Source of the DNA: Brachypterus glaber
Lineage: Eukaryota; Arthropoda; Insecta; Coleoptera; Kateretidae
NCBI GenBank assembly: GCA_958510825.1
Contig: OY294044.1
Coordinates: 44,914,626-44,978,625, forward strand
Direction: 5' to 3'
DNA: 64,000 nucleotides
The notes beneath the pieces were generated by a model that was not told where the DNA came from, made no database searches, and worked only from the letters and a program-made list of their open reading frames with translations. Of this stretch, positions 21,580 to 32,554 are shown piece after piece; the stretch's first letter is position 1; each line of letters starts with the position of its first letter. The translations under genes were made by a program, and so were the position numbers.

Positions 21580-24528
21580 TGACAATGTCTATTGGCCACG
21601 TGGAAAGCGTCAAATAAGCTTTAAACCCGAATTTAATATAAATGCAAATCTGATTCAACTTATCTAAATATTTTTGGTAGAACCGTGTATTTTTCAATTA
21701 ATAAATTAATCTTAATAACAGCCATTTAATTAAACTTTCAATTTCATTTTAATATACTAAAATAATCCTGAATTCATGAAATACTTAATTTATATTCGTG
21801 GCGCTGAAAAAATCTTAAATTCCTTAAGAAGGGTAAAAGTATATAATTTTCAAGAAAACAATTTGGTTTTAATAGGGTCGTTTTCGGAGACTTTTACTGT
21901 TAGTATTAAAAGTTAAATGTTATTGTTATGAGCTAAGAATTTAGTCAGATTGATTTAATTTGGGTGCTTTTTTGGAGGCTATAAAAAATAAATTATAAAA
22001 TTTAAATTTTTTAGACTAAACGATCATTTCTTTATTTATTGCGTTTCAAAAAAACAGTCAAAATAGATTAACAAAAATAAAAGAAAGTCTAAAAAAATTA
22101 ATTTTTATAATTTATTTTTTATTTGTGAAAAAATGCAACTTTGTATGACTGAAAATGGGGATATTTTATTTTCTAATAATGGTATAAATGGTATTCATTT
22201 AGCGGGAGCTCGCAAAAATTAAATAATTTTTTTATATAATATGATAAATATAATTCTTGGGTAAATGTACACCTTATTAACACGTTGAGTCCCGTTTAAC
22301 ATTTTTTCTGTTTTTTTGGATAGGGCATTTTTATGTTATAAAAATGTTTTACTTTTATAGAAATATGTACTAAACCCGATTTTAGATAAAATTAAATATT
22401 TTTTATGCTTTTATGCTATAAGTAATCAAAATATATATTTTTTAGAAAAATGTATTTATTAGTTTCAATTTAAATTATTTTATATAAATTAGTTATTTTT
22501 TAAGTAAAAAAAAACTAATTTTTGGTTAGTAAACATATAAACATAGAGAATTTTATTTTAAAATGATGTATCACACGACACCCACAGTTTAAGAACTGAA
22601 AATATCAAATATACGAAAGGTTTCTGGTTTTCGTTTTTAAGTTACGAATTTACATTTTTATTGATTAGACAAAAAAGGACGAATAAAACTAAAGCAAAAC
22701 CTCTTTAAAGATTATTAGAATAAAAAAAGTAAAAACACCTCAACTTCCTTTTAAGATCACTTCATCATCCAAAAGTACTCAAAGGTAAGTTTTTTTAGGT
22801 TACCTTTTAAAAAAATCCTTGGAAAAGATCCACTTAATTGCGTCCCAAATCTCTTTCAGACTTACAAATCGGGCAAATAATCGACAGGCTTCATCAGCGG
22901 AGGTCATGAACACGGCCATTGTAGCGGGCGGCCTTAACCACGGCACTCTGGATGTAGTCTGCCGCCATAGCAACATATTTTTCCCATCGATTTGAAACCT
23001 GCACATTTTTACTAGTGCTGCGCAAAACTAGTATTAATTAGGTGTACTTCTTGAAATCTTTACTCTATTCAAAAACCTTAAATGCTAGTAAAAAACCCAA
23101 ATAGCCAATGGCGGTCTCTCCAAACTATAACCCCTCCTAGTTAGGAAAAGCCATCTATAAAAAAAATTCTTTTCTATAATAAAACTATTAATACTATTAT
23201 TAGTAATTCTACTGGAGCCGTAATTTGGAATAAATTCACCCTTAAAAAAACTATTTCCTCCAAACTTCCAAAACAAAGTAGGTACTCAGAATATGCTTTA
23301 ACGTCCCTTGGTTTATGAGTACCAGTCAAATCCACAGAAAGCTTGTTATGATTCTCCTCAAACCAAAATTATTCTCCACGATAATTCTTTCATCCAAGAC
23401 GCCAAAAACGTCCAAAACCCCTGATCTCATATTTTCTTGATTGCAAAATTTTGACCTCCCACATAAAAAAATATAAAAATTAACTTTAATATTATCCAGC
23501 TTCAGGAAGCTAGTCTCACTCCCACTACCCTAATCTCCAATCAGACTAAACAGATGAGCTAGTGTGACATTTTTTTAGCAGAAAATGTAACATTTTAATG
23601 ATAAAGTCATTTAGTGTGTGGAATAAGCAACAAATTTTGCCAAAAAATTTCAGTCTATGAGATCGCTACCAAACTTTAATTTTATTATTTCAAATATCTC
23701 GAAAACTAATTAGTTTATCAATTATAACTGATTGATTTTTAAGTTTTTGATATCATTTTAAAGCTGGCTGTCCTATAAGCCGATGTTGCGAACCTGAAAT
23801 GTTGTTTTCTCTTATATTACACACTGTGTAATGCTCAGTATCACAAAAACTAAAACAAATGGGCCAAATTTTCTATAGCTCTTAAAAAAAATTGAATTTA
23901 GATATGGCTACCAAATGTTCAGGGTGTCTTTCACATACATTTTTCATCAAAAATCCACCAGGAGCCACTCTGGAAAATGATTGGTTCTCGCTAACGTAAC
24001 TTCATCAAGGCCAACTCTCAAATATACGTTATGTTTATATCTTAAATATTTTCAAAACCCAGGCAAAAATTTCGTTGTTTCTGATCTCGTTTATAAACAA
24101 ATGATTATTTTTTATATAACTGCGGCTAAGTTGGAACATATCTTTCCCTTTTTACTTCAGTGCACGGTGCGCATGAAACCAAGTATTTTTTTCGACTTTC
24201 ATACAACCAATTTTTTGTTTTATAGTTCGTTTATGTGATTCAATAGAATAATTTTAAGGCCAAAATTAACGAAATCTATCAAGCCGCTGTTGAGAAAAAC
24301 GAGTTTTATTTGTTTTAAGAAAAAAATCGAGATATGAAAAAGTATGTTTAACAACTGATTTCACGTGAAAAAAAAATAAGAAAAAAACATTATATGAACT
24401 TTTGTGCCAAATCGATTTTTGAGAAAACTAGAGCACTTTTAAGGGTCCTTTAAAAAAATTGCATTCGATAAATGAGGAACAGAATTTTGAACTATCGGCA
24501 TAATAGTCACTTACCTAAATACGATACC
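21580..24528. other. No gene recognised; GC patch at 22830-23000
   Basis: AT-rich apart from 22830-23000, whose minus strand reads NRWEKYVAMAADYIQSAV in one frame before stops. That patch is compositionally coding-like, but I cannot name it; it may be a processed or transposon-derived remnant. Confidence 0.35.
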
Positions 24529-24895
24529 CCCAAGCAACAAAGCCGTAACTCATATATTGTCATTTTTCACGACAGCTAAATTTCTAAAATATTTTTTTTT
24601 GTTATTTAAGGGTGGGTAAATGATTGAAGTGGAAAAGGAAGTCATGTGATACATCATTTGAAAGCTTATAAAATTCTCTATTTAACTGTTTAAGTATTTA
24701 TTGTTTATTTACTGTTTGTTTCTGATTATATTCAAGTTTAGAATTTCTTACTTTAGTGATTTTAAGTAAACTTTTGCTTAAAGTAGACTGTGGAGAAACC
24801 TGAGTAGTACCACCATGTGTGTCTTTTTTCAAAGCGTTTACCTATGAGTATAACTCAAAATGGGTCTAACTTGAGTTACGACTTTGTTGCTTGGG
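24529..24895. mobile_element. MITE with CCCAAGCAACAAAG ends
   Basis: The left tip cccaagcaacaaagccgtaa and the right tip (reverse complement cccaagcaacaaagtcgtaa) form ~24-bp terminal inverted repeats 367 bp apart. No convincing target duplication and no coding frame. Confidence 0.75.
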
Positions 24896-25027
24896 AGTGT
24901 CGAATAGTCAAATGACATTTTCTTGAAATTTGATTGGTTTAAAATATATGAGGGAAATAATCCATATAATTTACAGTAATAGATAAAAAAAAGTCCGGTC
25001 CATCAATATTACTGCATAACAGTATCT

Positions 25028-25163
25028 ATAATAATAATAATAATAAAAATAATAGTTTATTTCCAGTAGACTACAAAATATATAGTATAGGATAAGTCAA
25101 CTTAAGCTTAAAATTAAAAACTACAGATTAAATATTCAATTAAATAACAAATTACCTACATAC

Positions 25164-25207
<44 letters not shown>

Positions 25208-27255
25208 AATATACAAAAAAAAGTACATAGACATTTAAAAGTTAAAATTTTTATATTCTAAAACGGTGTAAAAAGGGTTATCTAATAAAAGTCGTTTTAT
25301 TTATGTTTTAAATTTTTTCGTGCCTACACAACTTTGCAATGATTGCGGAAGTTTATTAAATAATTTAAGACTTGTGTAGTGTAGCCCTTTTTCAAACCTA
25401 GTTGTGTTTCGTTGGTTCTAGTGTAAATTTAATTCGTGTGTCATGGTTATGTAAGTTACAATTTTTTTGAAATTTATCTAAATTATTTTCTAGAAAGAGG
25501 AGGCATCTATACATATATACAAAGAAATACATGTCATTATGCCTTCGTTTTTAAAGATTTCTTTGCAGTGCGCCCTGTATGTTGAATTTGTTACGATTCT
25601 TAGCGCCCGCTTTTGTATTTTCAGAACATCCGTTATTCTACCACTAGCTCCTCAAAATTCTATGCAGTATGACATAACAGATTGAAAATTGCTGTAGTAC
25701 ACTTGTTTTATTGTGCTTTTGTTGCAAAAATTTTTTGATTGCCGCAGTAAGAAACAAGTGGAGGACAGTTTTTTTGAAACATAATCAATTTGCGCAAACC
25801 AGTTGAAACTAGGGTCCATGTACACACCCAGAAATTTAACATTATCCGATAAGGTAATGGATTCATTATCTACCTGTAAATTTATATCATGGGTTCTGCG
25901 AGCATTGTTAAACTGTAAAATTTTTGTTTTACTAGGATTTATTTTTAATCCATTGTATTCTAACCACTCCTTAATTTCAGTTATCGAATTTTGTGCAATT
26001 GTTGTTAGTTCAATAATGTGTTTGCTTGAATTCAGAGATGTTGTGTCATCTGCATACAAGACTATTTTACCATTTTCTATTTTTAAAGGGAGGTCATTTA
26101 TGTACAAAATAAACAACAGGGGACCTAGGATAGACCCCTGTGGTACGGAGATTGGTCTATTTTTTTCCAGCCCAATCTGACACTCTACTTCGACTAGTTG
26201 TTGCCTATCAGATAAGTAGAATTTAATTAGTTGCAAAGCTTTGCCCCTGATACCATATATCTTTACTTTTAGTAGTAGAATCTTATGTATAACCATGTCG
26301 AAGGCTTTACTTAAGTCAAAAAATATGATAAGTACATTTTCCCCATTTTCCAGTCGATTAAGTATGTCATCTGTTAACTGAAAAGTGGCAGATGCTGTAC
26401 TTTTACCTTTGATAAAGCCATGTTGTTGCTTTGTTAGTATTTTGTGTTTAATTAAAAAAGCTACTAACTGATCATGTATAATCTTTTCAAAAATTTTTCC
26501 TGTAATAGGTAAAATAGAAATTGGTATATAATTATTTATGTTATCAGTTTCACCTTTTTTATAAACTGGAAGAACTTTTGCCAATTTTAGTCTATCAGGA
26601 AATATTCCCGATGTTAATACTGTGTTCATTATGTGCGTTGGAGGGCCGACCACGTATGGTGCGGCTTTCTTTATTAGTACGGAAGTAATATTAAATATAT
26701 CAGGCGTGTTGGAATTTTTTAGGTTGTGTATGGCGGTTAGGATATCTTTTTCTGTGACCGGCTTAAAGAACATTGACATTGAATTTGCCTTTATGTGTTT
26801 ATATTTTTGTTTATTTTTTTTTACCGTTTTTTGCTCGTCGCATATATTGATAAAGTGATGATTCATTTTATCAGCGATTTCACCTGGTTTATCTAAAATG
26901 CAATCACCTATCTTTATTTTATTAATTACTTTACTTTTTGGATTTTTTGTCTTTTTATTAATAATTCTCCATGATGTTTTAACTTTATTCTGAGAGTTTT
27001 GAATTTTTTGGCTGAAATAAGATTGTTTGGCATGAAATATGACTTTGTCGTAATTTTTTTTGTAATTTTTATAATACCCTTAAAATCCCATATCATTTGG
27101 AAACTCTATTTTTAGAGAGTATAAAAGTTTAAGATTTTTACTCGATTTTTTTATACCACTGGTAATCCATTCGTTATTTTGATTATTTTTGATTTTTTTT
27201 AGAGGAAAACATTCTTCAAAATTTAGCAAAAAAGAATTCAATTCATCCAGTTAAC
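25028..27255 (-). pseudogene. 5'-truncated CR1/Jockey-type reverse transcriptase
   Basis: The main frame 26866-25652 encodes RT with FFDLSKAFD, SVPQGSILGPLLF and YADDTT, i.e. fingers, palm and catalytic Asp pair. Upstream the same frame extends to about 27255 (EWITSGIKKSSKNLK, a linker also found in the 31.4 kb element) but is broken by a stop at about 27089. Downstream, after a stop at 25652, the C-terminal domain continues (RITDVLKIQKRALRIVTN) with further breaks. The YRPIS motif reads YIPIS. Endonuclease and ORF1 are missing. The 3' end is aaataaac followed by (ATT)n at 25026-25055. A dead copy, related to but distinct from the 31.4 kb family. Confidence 0.9.
25167..25205. repeat. (AT)n microsatellite
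   Basis: About 39 bp of pure AT dinucleotide within the 3' part of the truncated retrotransposon. Confidence 0.95.
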
Positions 27256-30200
27256 ACTAAAGATGCTTTATTTTATCCAGATATTGCAAAAGGTTTATAC
27301 ATCTGGCAACGCTCCACCTAATATAATATTATTAATAATGTCAGTCAGCCAAAGAAATGGATGTAATTAGACGATACATTTGAAATAATCAAATAATTCC
27401 TAAATCTGTTTTGTTAAAATACAATACCATGTGAGAAATCAAAAACTTAGAGTTTATGTTTTAGATACTTGTTTGTTTGAAAGTGGGAAAAATATATACG
27501 GCTTTAGTGACGGACTCCTTTAGATGTGCGTCTAGCCACGGGTCACGATCCTACTCGGATTTTTTGCAACTTTCCAAGGCAAATATTCGCATTCTTGATA
27601 CTTGTAATAACTTTAAAATGGTAAATATACAATTTTCTTCGCAACTGTATATGTAATACATACATTACATGTATTAATAAAGTTTGGGAAGTACGTGATT
27701 TCTTTTACCACTGTGTTCCACGCCTAGACCTGACCTGTAATGAAAAATAGAGACCAGTAAACTAATTATTACTGGTCTGCAATTTAAATAATTAATTTCC
27801 GCTAGATGGCGCCACCGATCAAAATATCATTATTAATGCTTAAAGCAAGATGGCTGAACTGCTGTCATGATAAACACGAATATAATCTAATACATTTCGT
27901 TTAAAAAACTTAAATTTACAGTTTTAGTCAATGTTTTTTACTTTTGAGACTGAGAAGGATAATAAATGTTATAAACGGTAAGTTATCAAAAAATGTTTTT
28001 TGTGGTTGTTTATTTGGGTTACGCGTATGTGGAACTTCAGTTTTATATGATTGTGTTGTTCTTGTGAAATGCAGGAAAAAAATATTTGTGGTAAATATAA
28101 GAACTAAAAAACTAAGTATTCTTTTCTTCATTTGAATTCAAACACCTAGGTTTCAAAAAAATTAGTATGTAGGTAGGTACTATATTCCGAGTCGACCAGT
28201 AATCTACTATTCCACCTTGTTATTTTAATACTTTAAACTTTCCTCCATCTTATTAAAATATTTTAATTTATAAAACTTTAATAAAATGCTTTCTATAGGG
28301 GGTGGAAGTTTAACTTTAAAATGGAAAGTTTATAATTTTTTGGCTTTTTACCATTTACCTACATAAAACATTATCTTTCTATTAGATAGAGCTTTGAGGA
28401 TGAACTCTGTATAAAGTTAAGTTCGGAACCTACTTGATCACCATCAGTAGTTTGTTTGGATCTTTAAGAGACAGGCGCTGTGCCTCATGGCTCATTTGTC
28501 TAAAATAGAGTTAGTTTGAGTGGATAATTGGGGAAGCGAGTCTTTGCTCACTGATGCTGGAGTTGCATCTGTCATAAATTGGAGACGGGGAAAGAAGTGG
28601 GAGGGGGATGAGGAGGGATGGGACCTATTTGTTGCAGTTTTTTTTTACAATTTATTTATATTATGTCCAGATATTATATTCGTTAGACATCTATCAATTT
28701 TAATAAAATTTCATTAAAATAATTTTATTGAAATTCAGAAGTAATATCTTAAGACTTTACAATAAAAAATACGAGTTACTGAGTATTTTCCTTTTATAAA
28801 AATTCAAATAATTTTACGCACTGAGCGTCAAAAATGGGAAATAAAAATGCACCGACAAAAATATTAATACACAAACACCAAAAAATCGTGTTTTCTCTTT
28901 ACAACATTTTAATTGTAGGAAAAATAATCTATGCAAGTATATTTAGTAAAAGGATTATTTAGAAATCAGAATTTTTATACGGAATCATATGCTTAAAAAA
29001 AATTATATTTCTATCTACGTTGTTGCATTGTTAAAATGTCAAACAGATACTTATATGAAACAATACAAATCTTAAATAGCACGTATACATAACCTTTCCT
29101 TATCAAAAATGCCAATCCAATAAATATCCCATTTGTTACATAATTAAATCGACAGAACCAATCTCAATTCTTTATAAAGAACTATACGTTTCTTATGTAT
29201 GTGTATTTATGCCTATAGAGACATTAAAATATAAATAGGACTACACTGCCGTTCCAAGGAAAAAGTCGAATAAAAAAATGTTAGACATCAAACTTGGTTT
29301 GACAGTTTTCAGTTACAAGATGTTGGATGTAAATGCTGTCTAATTTACAGACTCACAGGAAGCTCAGGATAACGTTTTTAGAAAAAACTAATCTTAGAAG
29401 AAACAATATAATTTTGACAGATAAGTGGGTTATAGATGAATTTGTTTATTTAAAATGAATCAAGTATTTCCTTATTTATCGAAAGGTCCTTATTTATCAA
29501 CCGGTATTAGTGACTAAGAAATTATTCACGAGAGTGGGTTAATTTTGAGTGTGTAATATCACTTAATACATACCGTACAATGTATTTTGCTGAAAATATA
29601 TTTTTTTTTGTAGATTTTATAACTGACATTAAAACGTTTGATGTTTATGTATTTTAGTATTTTTTTAAATTATTTTTGTTTGAATAATTGAGTTAAAAAA
29701 AAACCCTACGTTCCTCCTGGTAAAGTAATAACAATAGACAGTTCCTTTTACTTCTTTAAAATGGCCGCAGTCAACAAGGTATTTATAATGAGCTCACGAG
29801 GTTCTAAATAATAGTATAGCCAAGCATTTTATATCCCGAGATGAGTGTCATCAAGGGATAATTATACTATTATTTAGCACCTCATTGTAAATTACACTAG
29901 GCAACACGGTTTCTTGCCCTGGATTGATTTATATGTTTTTTTTACTATTTTGGGTCGCTGAGACCGAATCTGGCCTCAGAATATTTCGATTACCTAAGGT
30001 TTCCGAGAAAAATGAGATAGAAGTGGTAAAAAATCATTATTTTAGCCCGCTTTTGTTCTAAAATCATAGAAGATCAAAATATTCTGAGGACAAATTTAGA
30101 TTCGGCGACTCAATATTAGTTGAAAAATACCCAACAGAATATGGAAACTTTAAATTCATAGGTAGAATAAATAGGGATATTATGAAAAAAAAATTAAAAA

Positions 30201-30791
30201 AATGATCCTGTGACAAACCAAGTAGAGGTGGAGGGTAAGGAAAGGGGTGCATAAGGGGACAAGCTTATCGCCACGTACTTATGTTAAAAATCGTCAAAAA
30301 TCATCACTAGGGGGTCAAAAATGAACTAAAAATATGTTACGTAATATGGTTCTTATGTAACATTTTTATGATGTAGAACCATTAAAAAAGCGATAAAAAT
30401 ATATTGAAAAAAACGGCATTATTTCCTGGAGTTATATCCCAAAAATTTTAGGTGCTGGAATTTTTTTTTTGTAGCTCAGATTCGGATTCTACGCCCTCAA
30501 ATTACTAAGAAAAATTTACTCTCCGATAGGGACCAAAAAAAAAGTTGCGATTTGTTGCCTAGTGTTATTTTTATTAAAATAAGTTAAATCTTAACAGGAA
30601 TGAGGTTTCTTGTAATTAAAAAAAAAATCAATCCTTTATTGATTGACATTTGCTCAAATACTTTAAACTAAAAGAAATAAGTTTCTTTTTTTGATTTTTT
30701 TTATAATAATAATAATATTTACTTAGCTACTAATTAGTAATAATTATATTAAGTAAAAAGTTATTAAAATATTTAATTTAGTACCTTAATA
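27256..30791. other. No gene recognised
   Basis: AT-rich. It contains a 27-bp palindrome (agaccagtaa..ttactggtct, 27753-27779) and a short ~100-bp fold-back at 29788-29886 (gaggttctaaataatagtat / atactattatttagcacctc). Frames present are short and without motif. Confidence 0.5.
27799..27813 (+). promoter_or_regulatory. CTCF-like core
   Basis: ccgctagatggcgcc agrees with the insect CTCF core ASYAGRKGGCGC except for the first A. Such a match also arises in repeats, so binding is only a possibility. Confidence 0.3.
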
Positions 30792-30948
30792 CAGATAAAC
30801 CATTCTAAAATAAACCTTGATTTCGCATGCGCACGATTACCGTCAATGAAATAACGAGAAGCGTATGCCTGATTTCACATGTCCACTATTTAATTGGTGG
30901 TAAGCGCGCGCATGCAAACCCAAGGTTCATTCTAGAGTGGTTTACCTG
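30792..30948. mobile_element. MITE, CAGRTAAACCA ends, TA target duplication
   Basis: Terminal inverted repeats cagataaaccattct / agagtggtttacctg are bordered by TA at 30790-30791 and 30949-30950; arms extend about 45 bp (taaaccttg..gcatgcgc). 157 bp, non-coding. Confidence 0.85.
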
Positions 30949-31168
30949 TAACTTACAGTAATAATTTCGTAGACATATACGGTGGTCTTTACTAGTTATA
31001 TCGGTGTAGTAGGTTTTAACATTAAAACACCCAGTATCAAGTACCGGCGTGACTAGAAACCGAGATTAGACCGTAAAAACCCGGTCACAAATCCGTCGAC
31101 GTCTTCTGGAGTAGAAGGCGCGGGACATCTCACTAACTTTATTAAGCTGCGATCTGTTGGGTTTTTTT

Positions 31169-31182
31169 CCGCTAGATGGCGA
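31169..31182 (+). promoter_or_regulatory. CTCF-like core
   Basis: ccgctagatggcga, the same 12-bp core as at 27799, lies 20 bp before a fold-back element. Low confidence for function. Confidence 0.25.
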
Positions 31183-31423
31183 TGAAATACAGTCACTTAA
31201 CTACACGGTGTTTGCATAAAGAGGATAATTCTACATCACCTAAAGATGAAAAACCAGCATATGGACATAGGTCCGGAAACGAACCCTAAGAGAGTTACGA
31301 CCCTTTAAAATTGTACTAAAAAGAAGGTTTTTAATTAATAAATCTGGTACCTAGCTAGAACGACGAGATTTTGCACGTATTAATAAGGGAAATTAGTTCC
31401 TATTTCAAGATTTCGATAGCAAT

Positions 31424-32554
31424 ATGGCGGCTGATGTACATTCTTGTTTTCGCTGTCCAGACAATTTTATAGTAAATTCTAAGTATATAAAGTGCAGTTT
31501 ATGTAGTTCTAAGTGCCATCTAAGTTGTTCACAATTAAATGATAAATTAGCAAAAATGATTAATGAATTACCTAATCTATCGTGGTTTTGTGATAAATGC
31601 ACAAAAATAAACAATATGGGTGCCACATCAAAAAGTGCCGAATTACAGGAAAATCGTGAGTTAGATTTATTATACAAATTAAATGCTGAATTACAAACTA
31701 CAAACCAGCTGCTAAAATTAAGATTATGTGATATTGATCCCTCATATAAAAAAATTTCAAATACTAGTATTGCTTCGGTTAAAAATCAACAAGCTGAAAA
31801 ACCGTCATACAGCAGTATAGCTAGCAAAAACACTCATGTTTTGGTAATTGAAGCAAAAAACGCAGATAAAAATACCGAGCAAACAATCAAAACAAACATG
31901 AACCCAGTTGACCTAGGTCCTGGTTTGGAACTAAAAAAAGCACACAACAATAAAATGATTATAAGATGCGACAAAAATGATGCCGAAAATATTAAAAATC
32001 GAATAAATTTAAAAATTGGGGACAAAATTAATATTACAAGTGCTGATAGATATTTGCCAAAAATTTTAATTTATAACGTAGAAAATAGTGAAATCTCTGA
32101 TGATCAGATTGTTGCAGATATAAGAAAACAAAATAATATCCTTGAGTCTTCTCACATAAAAATTTTACAAAGAATTAAATACAAAAACAGCTCTAACTTA
32201 ATAATTGAAGTGGATCCTGTACTTTTTTCAAAAATAAAGGATAAAAGCTTATCAGTTGGATGGAGAAAATGTAACACAATAGAGTATTTTAGAGTTAAAA
32301 GATGTTACAAGTGTTCTGAGTTTGGTCATATTGTCAAATTTTGCAAAAAAAAATCAGTTGTTTGTCCTGTTTGTACCGAAAGCCACAACTTAAAAGACTG
32401 CCCAAAAACAGAAGCAAAGTGTATTAATTGCTTAAACAATAATTTTTCTAAGAAAACTCAATATGAAGTTAGCCATTCTTCTAAGGACCCTATGTGCCCA
32501 ATGTACTTATATCAAGTTGAACTCGTTAGATCAAAAACCAACTATGAGGTATAG
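31424..32554 (+). CDS. CR1-like ORF1: PHD-like finger and zinc-knuckle RNA-binding protein
   Basis: 376 codons. Residues 8-59 form a C4HC3 PHD-type finger (C8-C11, C24-C27, H32-C35, C56-C59). A Lys/Asn-rich middle (65-270) includes an RRM-like stretch (NKMIIRCDKNDAENIKNRI) that may serve nucleic-acid binding. The C-terminal third holds a classical knuckle CYKCSEFGHIVKFC (CX2CX4HX4C), a second variant CPVCTESHNLKDC and a third CINC...H...C. This combination is known for ORF1 of CR1-group elements, where it coats element RNA. The start ATGGCGGCT lies 25 bp from the element 5' end and is the first ATG. The ORF ends in TAG at 32552-32554 and ORF2 continues in the same frame. Confidence 0.85.
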   Translation: MAADVHSCFRCPDNFIVNSKYIKCSLCSSKCHLSCSQLNDKLAKMINELPNLSWFCDKCTKINNMGATSKSAELQENRELDLLYKLNAELQTTNQLLKLRLCDIDPSYKKISNTSIASVKNQQAEKPSYSSIASKNTHVLVIEAKNADKNTEQTIKTNMNPVDLGPGLELKKAHNNKMIIRCDKNDAENIKNRINLKIGDKINITSADRYLPKILIYNVENSEISDDQIVADIRKQNNILESSHIKILQRIKYKNSSNLIIEVDPVLFSKIKDKSLSVGWRKCNTIEYFRVKRCYKCSEFGHIVKFCKKKSVVCPVCTESHNLKDCPKTEAKCINCLNNNFSKKTQYEVSHSSKDPMCPMYLYQVELVRSKTNYEV

